Part shown: positions 11,380 through 22,836 of the stretch, one piece after another
How positions within the stretch are numbered: the stretch's first letter is position 1
Layout: each line of letters starts with the position of its first letter
NCBI GenBank assembly: GCA_944472135.2
Contig: OX235266.1
Coordinates: 17,525,925-17,589,924 of the forward strand
DNA: 64,000 bases
Direction: 5' to 3'
DNA from: Trichobilharzia regenti
Lineage: Eukaryota > Platyhelminthes > Trematoda > Strigeidida > Schistosomatidae
Made by a program: the position numbers and the translations under genes
The notes under the pieces: model-generated
What the model saw: the letters and a program-made list of their open reading frames with translations, nothing else
The model's database searches: none
Told to the model about the DNA's origin: nothing

Positions 11380-11990
11380 GATACAATAACCTTGTCGAAA
11401 AAAAAACATCAAGTCAAGCTACAACGCAACATTTCACAGAGGTCTCCAGCCCTCCACGATCTGCTACCTAGTGAAACCCAGAGGTTTACGGAATATGTCA
11501 ATACAGTCACTGAAAAACGAGCACAATCTACTATTTCCTGACTCACCAAAAGCCTCAAATCCATCAAAGCACACAAACAATTTCCCTGAAGACCCTTTGA
11601 AATTTGTATTCAACTACTCTTCAGTAGCTTTATCCAACCTACAGTTAGAAGCCCTATCCATCGGCCCAAAATTCTGCGTCGTCAACTTAAACGCCAACAG
11701 ACTCCATACGCAAGTAGAATTCGAAAACCTAATGACCCAAACAAATGATTTAACCCCAACCTCCGAACAAGAATTGCAGCGTTTCAAATCAACAATAATC
11801 GATAGCTGTTATCAGTATCATAATAAAAAAAACCAAAAGTATACAACCACCGCTGAACTACTTGTCTTCTGTCAACCAATGTTCGAATGGGAATTATTCA
11901 TGAATCAAGCTAAAAAATCTTCCACGTCCTTGTTTAGCTACATAATCGAAAGAGATTTAGTTTGTACAAATGGCTAAAAGCGTATACGCT
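11380..11990 (+). pseudogene. PLE N-terminal region fragment
   Basis: The frame 11471-11977 encodes SSVALSNLQLEALSIGPKF, then a Phe-rich helix and DSCYQYHNKK. This order (LS..L..LE.LS.G.KF, followed by a helical stretch with a CY pair) is typical of the region before the reverse transcriptase in Penelope-like elements. It is truncated on both sides and followed by an RTE fragment. Assignment is by motif style, without a search. Confidence 0.5.
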
Positions 11991-12049
11991 AGACCGACAA
12001 TAAGGGCGCAGAAGAACTGAGCTATGCCATAAATTTCAAATCTAATCCT

Positions 12050-12560
12050 TTACAAACTTGGTAATCTACGGATGAAAACTAGCAAAATGGTAGAAGAAGT
12101 AGTGAAAGCAGGACTCCAGTTGAACACAGTGAAGAGAGAGAGAGAGAGAGGAGATGAAGATCCTTGACTGCTAACACCAATCAGCATTTAGTCACCATCA
12201 ACAGAAGAAATCCTGAAGAAACACACCGATTTCACTTATTCGCAACTGTATCGTTTCAGCTATATACGCGGCACCGATGGGTGTTTCAACGTCAGCCAGC
12301 CAGGATAGAAAAAGCAAGGCAGAAAACCTTTATAAATCAGAAATCAGTGCGGATATTTGCTGCCCTCAGTATAAACAGAAAGACTTGTACATTTTTCAGC
12401 ACTAATCCCGAATCAGTTAGTGCTTCTATATAACTCAGAGATTTGACGCCTTCTTTATGCCATACTGAAGATTAGATGCCCAACCAGAAATGATAAGCAA
12501 CAGGGAACTTCTGCAGCAAACTGACTGACAGCCTATCCACTGAGTAACATCACAGGTAGG
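12050..12560 (+). mobile_element. RTE-like LINE fragment, diverged
   Basis: It begins with 'aaaactagcaaaatggtag' and 'gcaggactccagttgaacac', the coding strand of the segment seen at 39040-39100. It continues through 'tcgtttcagctatatac' and 'ctgaagattagatgccc'. Frameshifts are frequent and no domain is complete. A GA microsatellite lies at 12134-12151. Confidence 0.5.
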
Positions 12561-12599
12561 CCTTAAAGTGGAACCTGAATGAAAAACAACCAGTTGGAT

Positions 12600-13235
12600 G
12601 TTGCTTCAACAATTGCATAGAGGAGTTCATGTGAAGTGGATCTAAAAGTTTATAGGAAACTGGAGATTACTTATATGTCTGTTTTATCCGTGTTTAGGAC
12701 TCTTCAACAGTACACATCTATGGGCATATGCATTAGGGGAGAAATTCGAGACCTTCAGGTTACAAGACGAACCTCGCTGACCATCTACCGACTGGGACGG
12801 AATCCAATCACCTCTTAAATTCTAACTTTCGCCAATTTGCCACTTATATATAGCGCAATCGCCAGCCCAGCTTCATGGATCCCACTGGTCACTACTTCTC
12901 ACTAGCATTTATAGGAAGCTTCATGTTCTAGTCGGTCGTTAGTGAGCACTAGATCAATTTTCAAGTGTGTTTTGTTTTGCAGGGACCAAAAATACCTACT
13001 CAGTACTTTCGTTCGTCAGTCAATTGTTTTCTAAATGTAGTCACCTCATGCTCAAACTTAAAATCAATAATATACTTGAAAACTAATCTGATACTTGCCA
13101 GTGACTGACTTCGGGATAAAGTTGGCTGGAAGCCTACGGAGAAGTCGTGATAAACATTCGGGTGTGAGGATGAATACTTGCTGATGATATCGGCTTTAGT
13201 GGTGCAATATATCGCGAATCGATAGAAGTCAACAT
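12600..13235. repeat. Diverged hammerhead-SINE foldback, right arm interrupted
   Basis: A minus arm (about 12620-12970) leads into the start of a plus arm (13050-13235). The plus arm then breaks at 'cgatagaag' and resumes at about 14505 with 'cccagtggttgaatggg'. The gap is filled by an RTE copy, so the RTE inserted after the SINE. Confidence 0.55.
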
Positions 13236-14505
13236 TTATATTTTTATTATTGTTCCATTGGGTTCCTAATGGAACATAAGGCTTCAACTGCACGTCTCCA
13301 CTTGCTTCTTTCTTCTACTGTGCTTTTCACTTGCATCCATGTTAGTAAGTCCATACTGTTTCAACTCCTCTTCACACGATCTCCTCCATGTCACCCACAC
13401 TTGCACTGACGTTCCACTCGCCGCTTCCCTTTCGGCCTAGTTCCACTCGAGCAATGGTCTGACGCGTGCGCGATGTCACCTAGCGGCCTCCTCAGTGAGT
13501 GTCCAATCCATCTCCACTTTCTCCTGCATATTTGTTGGTTGGCGATTGGTTCTTGTCTTGTTTGTTCCCATAGTTTCCAGTAGTTGGTGATTCTTTCCGG
13601 CCCGCCCAACTGATTGATCTTCAGTATAGGGCTAAGACAGTTGTTGATAAAGGTCTGGTCTGCAACAGGCTTTTGGAAATATTCTTTGTGACCCGCCCGC
13701 CAAGTTTCTGATTCGTATAGAAGGAATGACTGACTTGACGTGATTGTATTGAAAATCCGACTGAATTTTGTTGTTGATGTTGAGTGACGTGATTATGATT
13801 TCCAGATTGGTTTCAGTTGGTTGATGAAGGTGTTTCTCGACTCCCCACCACCACCCGATTCTCGCTCGATTTGACATCCTCGTCCGTTCCTCCGTTCCTG
13901 TAGCTGAGACAATGCTACCTAGATAAGTGAGTGAAGTAGCCTCTTTCAAATCCCTCCCGTTGATGGTGATTGGCGCTAGATGTTGTTACTGTTGGTTGGT
14001 TCGTTATTTACATAACCTCCGTCTTGTCTATGTTCACCTGGAGTCCTGTCTTCACCGGCTGCTTCTTTGACCAGTTTGTCGGTTTTCGCTTGTAAGTCTT
14101 CGATTTTGTGTGACATCAAACATAAATCATCCACGCGCGAAATCAAGGTCTTCTAGGTTCTTCACGTCGGTCCAGGATATCCCTGTCTTCTCGTTTCCCA
14201 CTGTCTGACGTATAATCCAGTCCACTACAATTATGAATATCATCGTGGGTGATAATAAGCACCCTTGTCCTATTCCGGTGTTTACTCCAAACGCCTCGCT
14301 GAGTTTTCCGTTATGGATCACTTGACATGTGCCGTTGTCGTACAGCTGTTGAATAAGGTTGATGAATATTTGGGGTACGCCGTAGTACTCGAGTAGTTTT
14401 CGAATTACTTTGCGATCAACACTGTCTGTCGAAGGCCTTCGCAAAGTCTATAAAGTTGAGGTAGGGGTTTTATTGCCATTTCATGCTTTGTTCATAGGTA
14501 CATGC
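13236..14505 (-). pseudogene. RTE-like LINE, 5'-truncated, RT to 3' end
   Basis: On the minus strand a reverse-transcriptase segment (14444-14127) reads YYGVPQIFINLIQQLYDNG and GIGQGCLLSPT. It ends at DLDFARG, where the catalytic [FY]ADD has been lost. Two further frames (13949-13632, 13609-13391) give the C-terminal region, including KWRWIGHSLRR. The 3' end lies at about 13240-13290 with an 'aacaataataaaaat' tail. It is inserted in a hammerhead-SINE arm. The style matches the RTE clade, to which Schistosoma SR2 belongs. Confidence 0.75.
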
Positions 14506-14700
14506 ATTTCATCCCAGTGGTTGAATGGGTCAAAGTGCTAGCCTTGTAACCTAAATGTTTAAGGTTCTATCCATGATCAACACACGCAGATGAAGTGTTC
14601 CAAACTAGGATAAAACACCATCCCATTGTCTTGAGTCTGGCTTTCAATGACTCCCTGGATAATATTGTTTTATGACATTAAGATCTTCATCTAGTTGATA
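14505..14700 (+). repeat. Hammerhead-SINE arm, right part after the RTE insertion
   Basis: It holds 'cccagtggttgaatggg' (A-box region) and 'gccttgtaacctaaatg', followed by a decayed ribozyme segment (GATGAAG..AGGATAAAACAC) and 'ttcaatgactccctgg'. It continues the arm that stops at 13235. Confidence 0.5.
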
Positions 14701-14825
14701 TCAGTAATTAAAAGCCTTTCATATACACACCAGTAGTCCTCTGTAGTCAGATTGTGGTAATCTAATCACTAGAATGATGTTGCAGCCTGTCAAGTGATCG
14801 ATAGCAGAAAACTCAGCGAAGCATT

Positions 14826-15325
14826 TTGTTATGTTCTCGTCGCTAAATTGTTATGGACTGGTCGAGAAACTTAATAGTCCTGACGCAAGAAGGCGGAAAT
14901 CAGAAGACCACTAAGTTTGCGATGATACTTCTATTTTCCAAACACAAGGAGAAGCAATAAGTGGTATCACACCAAAGTAAGTAAGTGTCACACAAATTGT
15001 GAAAGCGAAATATATATATGACAAGGGTATGAACAATCATTAGACAGTCTTAACATGAATGGCTAATTATAATGAAATATCGATCCATATATACATAGCG
15101 AAATATAGCAGACATGTCAACAACCCCACATATAATATGGATATATGTCACCAAGCAACGAACTGTCAACAAACACTCATATTATATATAATATAATATA
15201 AGGGGAATATACATTGTTAAAGGAGACAAGTTCATCAAAGTGAAATGGTCACAGACTAAGCGAGCAAACAGAAAGAGAGATCAACATACACACACATAAA
15301 TATATATATATGTGGATACATATCA
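14826..15325 (+). repeat. Dispersed repeat, copy 2 of 2
   Basis: This is a direct repeat of 8712-9190 with small indels, in the same orientation and 6.1 kb downstream. It shares 'gcaacgaactgtcaacaaac' (with one substitution) and 'agactaagcgagcaaac'. Copies this similar suggest a recently active, unidentified family. Confidence 0.55.
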
Positions 15326-15349
15326 CATTTGAAGTAAAGACAAAAGTGA

Positions 15350-16480
15350 GGCAAAGCTGCTGCCTACTGTCAAACCGACAAAATTCCAAATTCTGGTGAT
15401 CTGGATCATGTAGAGGAGGGGCACATTGTAATTGGGAAACGAGAAGACAGGTATGTACTGGACCTAGAAAAAAGAGACACTAGAACATTTGGACTTTGAG
15501 GATAATTTATGTCTGATGTCACACAAATGTGAAGATCAATGGATTAAAACTAACAAATTCTCAGAGAGGACTTCGAGTGAACGTAAAGATGGGAAAGGTG
15601 ATGGGGATACCCGATTGATGATGACAACAACAACAATAAAAATACCAGTTGCCATCAGTTGGAGATGAAATGTCTGGAAAGGGTAAGCAACACTCAGCTC
15701 TGCCGGTGAACCAGCGGAGAATCTACCATCGAAGAAAATGTAGGTAGATTGAATACACTCTGAACGGCGTCAGATACTGGACACACTGAATGGAACCCGA
15801 TTGTGAAACGACAGGTTGAGCGAGTGTCTGAAACTAAAATGAAGGAAATAGCATCCACAGTGATCGAGATACCTGACCAACAATAATAAAAATAAAATGC
15901 TGAAGAGTCCCAAACTGGGCTGACGAAACAACTGTCCAGTACTCCTAGTTGGTTTTCTAGTAGTTTTCTAACTAATGTCAGCTCATGATGAAATCCTCTA
16001 TGTGTAATCAAACAAAACCAATACTTGAAAATAATAAAAACCACAAATCACTATCACCGCGGCGGAAATTTGAAGGAAGACGACTTTTTCACTTATCCTG
16101 ACTAACATAATTCCATCAACATGATGGCGTAGATGATGACTGTAAAGATAGGTCTTCATTATTCTGAAGTTACTGTGGGAAATTTACTGCTCCAGGCACA
16201 AGGAACAAGATTCAGATATTCAACAGTAGTGTGAAGTCACTTAGTGATTCTACATAGTCCAAAGACTTGGCTCTTGCGTCACGAAATATATGTCCAGAAG
16301 GGTACTGCAGAATTTCAACAACAGCTACCCCACTTCGGTGGCTTCATACTGAATAAACTTGGTAATATTTCTTACGACTAGAACCTGCAGTATAAGAAAA
16401 GAGATCACTCTTCTGAGGAAGATACTATTTGAGAATGGCTATTACTCCACCACCCTTTATAGATAAATACATAAAGCCGA
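15350..16480 (+). mobile_element. Patchwork of RTE-like fragments with a 5'-truncated hammerhead SINE
   Basis: RTE-like coding-strand strings are visible at 15480-15660 ('tctgatgtcacacaaatg', 'gagaggacttcgagtg') and at 16180-16470. Between them, 15898-16040 is a plus-strand SINE 3' part: GCTGAAGAGTCCC, GACGAAACAACTGTCCAGTAC, then the tail 'ccaatacttgaaaataata'. The SINE lacks its tRNA-like head. Nothing here is intact. Confidence 0.45.
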
Positions 16481-16499
16481 AAATCAATAAAGAACAACC

Positions 16500-17820
16500 T
16501 ATCTCTGTGCCGAAGAAGATGTCAAGATTAAATGTCTTGGCGTCATTCTATCTGCTGATTATCATTGATTAATATCACACCCAGGCCCTAGAGTGGGACG
16601 GCTAGAGTAGTAGTTCTTCATGAAGTAGATGGTGCGAGTAGGAGATGACAGCTTAATGACATTCATAGAGCCAGCAAAAATGACTTCCGATATAACAGAC
16701 AGATAGATCGATAGCGCGAGAGAGAGATGGTGAGATGTATGTGTTGCCGAAGCTGCATGTTCGACTTTGAACCTAAGGGAATAGCAACTATGAGTCACCA
16801 GGATTCCCCACAGCTTGTCTCTAAGCCACAGAAACAATCGCTCCAGTATTTAGACCACCATGATTTAAATGCTTAATGAACAGTAGTAGAATATTTCAAA
16901 CTGATCGCCTAAAATCAATAAACTATTTTCAAACAAACGTCTCCCTTCACTTCTTCATCAAAAACCCAAATAAAAATTTCATCACACTGCGCCTAAATTT
17001 TTTAAATGATTCAGAAAGACATGCAATTAAACGGATAACTACCTCTGACTGTATATCGTATCTCTCTCTCTCTCAGTCTCCTTTGTCGACTGTGAGCTCT
17101 CGTTTTTATTTACTGTTCCCCCCACCCCCGTCAGTTGATGATGCGTGTGTGTGTGTGTGTGTATTCATTTAGCCTTTTTGAATAATTAATGATGATAATG
17201 ATTGGCTGCCTGGCTGATTAATGCCATACAGGCGTTATTTTCTGCTATGTGTGGCCATACAACACACGTGGGTGGCCTTCTCCCTATCTCTTCACCCGCC
17301 CCCGTCCATATGATCAGGTAGACAAATAAAGTCAGTATGCATATATGTCTGTCTGTTATTGTGCCTATGTGCGTGGGTGGGCAGAAGTGATAGGAACATA
17401 CACACACACACACACACGTACGTGGAAAAGTTAGGAGAGGGGGAAGCTAGATTTAAACTGTGAATTATTTAGTAATGTTTTAATCATACCCTATCTTAAA
17501 TGTGATATATCATGTTTCTCTAAAATACTTATTTATTTAACTGGAATTGTTATTTTCATTTAAAAACACAATCAACGTGAATAATTTATGAGAAATGAAA
17601 ACAACAAAAAAAATTAATCTCAAGGTGTTTTTACGCAGGCAATATAAGTATGCTAACCCTAGATAAAATGTTTTCAAAACACCATTTAGAAATAGAGCTA
17701 AGTGTAGCATTTGAAATGATTACATTATTACAACTGGAAAACCTGTGAGTGCTGGGCAAGAGATGAGTTACTCGCAGTTGCACTAAATTTAATCTTGAAA
17801 TGACAAAGTTAGGAATCCCC
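16500..17820. other. Mostly unclassified intronic sequence with microsatellites
   Basis: Only a short CR1-like scrap (16530-16562, 'cttggcgtcattctatctgc') and GT/CA microsatellites (17143-17163 and 17398-17417) are recognisable. Small open frames lack features and I did not call them. Confidence 0.45.
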
Positions 17821-17824
17821 CGGG

Positions 17825-17965
17825 CTATTGAATCAAGTCCCAGCGTCTGACTGAAGCTCCTTGAGTTAGAACCCTGATGATTGGGTGCCGCTAAAGAGTC
17901 CTAAGGGAGGACGAAACAGTTACTCAGTACTCCAAGGTCTTCGAGTCATTCTCTAACTGATTACA
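17825..17965 (+). repeat. Hammerhead SINE, partial plus-strand copy
   Basis: Ribozyme remnant 'gctaaagagtcc', 'ggaggacgaaac', then CAGTACTCC and the SINE 3' region up to 'ctaactgattac'. Stem II GTCC/GGAC and the GAAAC box remain; the CTGA box is damaged. Confidence 0.5.
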
Positions 17966-18034
17966 CTGTGCCTTGAAACGCAATAAAAAATATTGTATAA
18001 ACCTATGCACAACACCAGTTTTGACGTCTTCTGC

Positions 18035-18620
18035 ATTCAATCCGCCTTTATTGGGGGGGGGGGGGACAAGATTCGGATTTTTAACATAAATGTCCAGGAA
18101 GTCAGTCAGTCAGTCATTTCTTCCATACTGGTGGGAAATTCGCACTACGCGCACGTCATGAATAGCATTTCCAACAGGTTGCTTCAGACCTTTTTCAACA
18201 CCTGCCCACTTCACTGTCTATCTCCATACTGAAGATCAAATAACCAGATAGCTAACCAGCCAGCCAGAAACGATTAGCAACCAGAAACTCTCTCTGGAAA
18301 CAAACCAGCAAGCGAGAGCCGATTATTGCTCAACAAATATGTAGGAGAAAATAGAGGTGGATTGATCGGGCACACGTTGAAGAGGCCGTCGAATGACCTT
18401 CCACGCAATGCAGGTCTTCGCTGCAGTGAAATACAAATACCAAGCGACAAATGGGTTGTCGGTGCGAGATGGACATAGAGGAGATGGTGGTGTGAGTTGG
18501 AGGAAGAGGTAAGGGACTGCGGTCAATCCTGGGGCTAGCCAGGTGTAGAGAAGACAGTAGGGAATAGAAGGAAGCATTGGTTTGTAGGGATTTGGCTGCT
18601 TGGTTACATGACTTTATCAT
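18035..18620 (+). mobile_element. RTE-like LINE fragment
   Basis: The coding strand shows 'aagattcggatttttaac' (KIRIFN of the family), 'cttcagacctttttcaacac' and 'ctccatactgaagatcaaat', then 'ggagaaaatagaggtggatt'. The order matches 21890-22120. A G-run of 12 at 18053-18064 and frame breaks mark it as dead. Confidence 0.55.
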
Positions 18621-18629
18621 GAGCTGGGT

Positions 18630-18950
18630 TTTTCATGGGAAGTTGTGACCAGTAGGGTGCAGCAGGTTGGATATATGAGAACAAATACTTGCCGAAGACA
18701 TTGGCTAGCTGTTGCGCTATATCGTGAATTGGCAGGAGTTCGAATTCATGACTGGCCATTGGATTGGATCCCAGTGGCTTAATGGCCTACGACCTAGTTC
18801 GCCTTGTCACCAGAAGGTCCTGGGTGTGGGTGCGTGGTGTGAAGAGTCCCAAACTAGGACGAAACAGCTGTCCAGTACTCCCAGGTTTTCCAGTGGTTCT
18901 CTAACTAATGTCAGCTCATGATGAAATCCTGTAACCAATAGAATAAAGTG
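18630..18950 (+). repeat. Hammerhead SINE, near full-length single plus arm
   Basis: It shows the upstream half ('gacattggctagctgttgcg'), A-box-like 'cagtggcttaatgg', a damaged B box, then GAAGAGTCCCAAACTAGGAC, GAAAC and the palindromic stem III ACAGCTGT followed by C|CAGTAC. The CTGA box is changed to GTGA, which should abolish cleavage. The tail is 'ctcatgatgaaatcctg'. It is a lone arm, not a foldback. Confidence 0.65.
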
Positions 18951-19099
18951 TATATGTGTTGTTGAAGACCTATGTTCCTCCCAGAATCCAAGGAGATATT
19001 ATGAATGTGATTATGCCATCGATGGGTACTTGCTTTATATCCGACTCAGTGTATCCCACCACTCATGACTCCCTATACCGTAATCAGTCTGCAATAAAC

Positions 19100-20045
19100 A
19101 GTGGGGTGATGTATTGCTCCAGCTGACACAAGTTCTAATTCATGGATTACTCGATTCTCATAAGCTGGCTGAATGGCCAAAACCTAAAAGTTCTTGTGGG
19201 TGGAAACCGATGAAGAGTCTCACACTAGGACGAAACAGACATCCGGTATTCCTTGGTTTTCAACGACTCTCTGTAACTAATAATATTGATTCATGATAAA
19301 ATTTACCTAGCATCTACATTTCAATCGATTTGTGAATCGTAATCATGTCAGTTTTCATCTACCCATTCCAATCCACCTGTGTAAATATAATTTTAGAATT
19401 TTATGAAGACAAAGTTAACACAAAAAGAACTTCTTTCATGGAAATCTTTAGTTGATGTCTTAAATCATTGGCGTGTCATGCTAATTGATGCGTCAGCTCT
19501 TAGTACGGACTTCGTGATCATAACCATGATGTTGTTTTAGTTGATGGTGCAGATTTCATCCAATCTCTAGCCAGTCTGCAAGATAAATCTGCCTCCATAC
19601 GATCCAACTGAAAAGTCAATATTTCTTTGCTCAAAGGGCTTTTGTCTTCTAAATGTCTAAATGGTGATTATTTTCTCTCCTTGAACAAAACTTGACTACT
19701 CGAATATAAAATAAAGCAGAAATCCTATTCAAGTGTTGGTTTGCAGCAAGGATTTGATTGGTTACAGGATTCCATTGGTGAAGTGACATCCATCTGAGAC
19801 TGCTGGATATATCGTGAACTGGAAGAAGTTGGAATTCATGGGTTGGTCATTGGATCAAGTCCTAGTGGTTGAATGGTCTACGAGCTCTCCTTGTGATTAG
19901 AAGGTCGTGGGTTCGAACCCTGCTGGTGGGTGGGTGCGTGCTGGTGAAGAGTCCTAAACTAGCCTGACAAAACAGCTATCCAGTACTTGCTGGTGATTTT
20001 CTAATGGTCCTCTAACCAACGTCAGTTCATGATGAAATTCTGGAA
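19100..20045 (+). repeat. Two diverged hammerhead-SINE copies
   Basis: A diverged plus copy lies at 19100-19310 (GATGAAGAGTCTC, AGGACGAAACAG). A foldback with a short left arm lies at 19720-20045: 'gtgttggtttgcagc' and 'gatttgattggttacagg' on the left, then a plus arm with B box 'gggttcgaaccc' and GGTGAAGAGTCC on the right. The sequence between (19310-19720) shows nothing I recognise. Confidence 0.5.
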
Positions 20046-20133
20046 GATCCTATTTGTTATAAAATCACTATTTGAAGTAAAGTCATTATTATTAATATTA
20101 TTGTTACCGTCAGCTAGATTTCCGACTGTCTAC

Positions 20134-21124
20134 CAAATATTATTATTATTTCCTTTACTTCCTAGAGGAACATATGGATTCAGCGGCACGTCTCCGTTGC
20201 TTTCGATTCTTCGCCAACATTTTCACCTGGCTCCACACCTGCCCACATGCTTTGATTTCCTACTCGCATGACCTCCTCCGTGTTGTCACTCTCTCACTGA
20301 CGACCAACTCTCCGCTTCCCCTTCAGTCGGGTTCAACTCAAGCAATCGCCTAGTGTGTGATGTCACTCACTTGATGGCTTGTTCTCTCAGAGGATGGTTA
20401 CAATCTAATACACCTCCATTTCTTCCTGCATATCTGCTGCACAGTCGGTTCTTGATTGGTTCGTTCATTGCCAGAGATCCCTTTTGCTGATCTTTTCTGG
20501 CCATTATCTGATCTTCAGTAGTATTAAGAGAAGACAGCTCTTGATGAGGATCTGTAGTTTGTTTGAAGTGCCTTTCGTGACGCGACGCGGTTCCAAGTCT
20601 CTAATCCGTTTAGTAAGTAGCAGTGACTGAATTCACTTTGGAGTTGAAAATCCAGATCTTATTTTTCATGCAGAGTGCTGCTGACCTCCATACAGACTTA
20701 AGAGTAGTGAAAGCTTGTCTTGCTTTTCCGATTCTGGCTTTGATATGCTCGTCATTTCCGCCTGTAGTTGAAACGATGCTTCCTAGGTAGGTGAAGGAGG
20801 TTGTTTCTTCTAGGTTATTCCCATTTATGCTGATTGTTGTCTGTTGTTGTTGTTGCTGTTTGCGTCAGCTAGGAATCTTCATCACCTGTGTTTTCTCTAT
20901 GTTCACCTGAAGGAAGTCCTATCTTTGATGCTTCTTCTGCCAACTTGTTACTTTTCACTTGCATATCTTCCAGTTTATAGGAAATCAGACATATATCATC
21001 GGCGAAGTCCAAATCCTTCAAGTATTTTGTGTGGGTCCATTTTATGCCTGTTTCCTCGTTGCCCGTTGTCTGTTGCATTATCCAATCTACTGTAGTCAGG
21101 AAAATCATAGGCGATAGTAGGTAG
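20134..21124 (-). pseudogene. RTE-like LINE (outer copy), 3' part
   Basis: Read on the minus strand this is the second half of an RTE reverse transcriptase (DLDFADDICLISY at about 21000, with the FADD catalytic box intact) through to the 3' end at 20134-20170, 'gttcctctaggaagtaaagg' with an AATA tail. Its first half lies at 22379-22790. The two halves are separated by a younger RTE copy inserted in the opposite orientation. Confidence 0.8.
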
Positions 21125-22369
21125 CCGGAACAGGCCGGATTCAGGAGAAACAAATCATGTATTGATCAAATCGCCACTCTACGGATCATCATTGAACAAA
21201 GCTTGGAATGGGAGTCACCTCTCTATCTCAACTTCATCGACTTCGAGGCCTTCGAAAGCGTCGATCGAGAGGTCATTTGGCAACTACTTCGCTACTACGG
21301 GGTCCCATCGACAATTATACATCTCATTCAGCAGTCATACGACAATGCTGCATGCCAAGTAATCCACAACGGGAAACTTACGGAAGCCTTCGAAGTGAGG
21401 ACGGGAGTGAGGCAAGGCTGTCTACTATCACCAATAATCTTCCTGATTGCAGTAGACTGGATAATGCGACAGACAACGGCAACCAACGAGAGAACGGGCA
21501 TAAAATGGACTGACACAAAAGACTTGGAGGATCTGGACTTCACCGATGATATATGTCTGATTTCCTATAAACTGGAAGATATGCAAGTGAAAAGTAACAA
21601 GTTGGCAGAAGAAGCATCAAAGATAGGACTTCCTTCAGGTGAACATAGAGAAAACACAGGTGATGAAGATTCCTAGCTGACGCAAACAGCAACAACAACA
21701 ACAGACAACAATCAGCATAAATGGGAATAACCTAGAAGAAACAACCTCCTTCACCTACCTGGGAAGCATCGTTTCAACTACAGGCGGAAATGACGAGCAT
21801 ATCAAAGCCAGAATCGGAAAAGCAAGACAAGCTTTCATTACTCTCAAATCTGTGTGGAGGTCAACAGCCCCACTCAGGATCAAAAATAAGATCCGGATTT
21901 TCAACTCCAATGTGAAATCAGTGCTACTATACGGATCAGAGACTTGGCGAGTCATAAAGAGCATCCCAAACAAACTTCAGACCTTCATTAACAGCTGTCT
22001 TCGCTTAATACTACTCAAGATCAGATGGCCGTCCAGAAAATGTCAGCAACAGGGATCTCTGGGAGCGAACCAATCAGGAACCGATTGTGAAACAAATAAG
22101 CAGGAAGAAATGGAGGTGGATTGGCCATACGCTAAGGAAACCATCAAGTGCCATCACTAGACAAGCCATTGCTCGAGTGGAACCCGAAAGGGAGGCGGCG
22201 AGTTGGTCGTCAGTGCAAGGGTGACTTGGAGGAGGTCATGCGAGGAGGAGATGAAAGCATGTGGACAGACCTGGAGCAGGGTGAAAAAGTTGTCAGAAAA
22301 CAGAAGGCAATGGAGGTGCTCAGCTGAAGCCCTATGTTCCTCTAGGAACTAAAGGATACAATAATAATA
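21125..22369 (+). pseudogene. RTE-like LINE (inner copy), nested insertion
   Basis: The frame 21203-21676 encodes YYGVPSTIIHLIQQSYDN, VRTGVRQGCLLSPIIF and LDFTDDICLISYKLEDMQ. The catalytic box is FTDD instead of FADD. A later frame (21852-22160) gives the SVLLYGSETW region. The 3' end is 'gttcctctaggaactaaagg' with an ATAATA tail. It is 5'-truncated (starts CCGGAACAGG) and flanked by the 9-bp duplication AGTAGGTAG (21116-21124 and 22370-22378). This is the expected result of target-primed insertion into the older outer copy. Confidence 0.85.
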
Positions 22370-22790
22370 AGTAGGTAGTCAGCTTGTCTTACTCCCGTCT
22401 TCACTTCCAAGGATTCCGTAAGTTTCCCATTGTGGATTACTTGGCATGCAGCATTGTCGAGCAACTATTGAATGAGACATATAATTGTCAGCGGCACCTT
22501 GTAGTAGCGAAGTAGTTTCCCAATTCACCTTTCGATCGCCGCTGTGCTTTCGAAAGCCTTTTCAAAGTCAATGAAGTTGAGTGAGGTGGAGAGGTGACTG
22601 CCATTCCGAGCTTTGTTCAATGATGATCCATAGTGTGGCCATTTGATCGATGCATGACTTGTTTCTCCTGAATCCAGCCTGTTCCGGTCGAAGTTTTTCA
22701 TCCATGTTGGCGTGTTTGATTCTCTCCAGGAGATGACGCGGCTTAGTATTCTGCTTGGGATGGACAGGATAACTGTATGTTTAAAGTGTC
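22370..22790 (-). pseudogene. RTE-like LINE (outer copy), 5' part
   Basis: On the minus strand this is the upstream part of the reverse transcriptase, with FIDFEKAFES (compare FVDFEKAFDSVDRE-like in the family). It precedes the 20134-21124 piece. It ends only about 50 bases before the exon 2 acceptor of the BarH-like gene. Confidence 0.75.
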
Positions 22791-22836
22791 GTTTACTTCT
22801 CCGCCTCAATGAAGTCTCTCTTTTTTTCATTTTCAG

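Larger units (their letters stand above)
2016..22836 (+). other. barhl: Intron 1 of the BarH-like gene (20.8 kb)
   Basis: The intron is bounded by AAG|GTAAT and a pyrimidine-rich TTTTTTTCATTTTCAG|AC. Phase 1 is preserved on both sides, and joining gives an Asp codon. The intron is filled with RTE, CR1-like, PLE and SINE fragments that are annotated separately. No host coding exon was recognised inside it. Confidence 0.8.
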
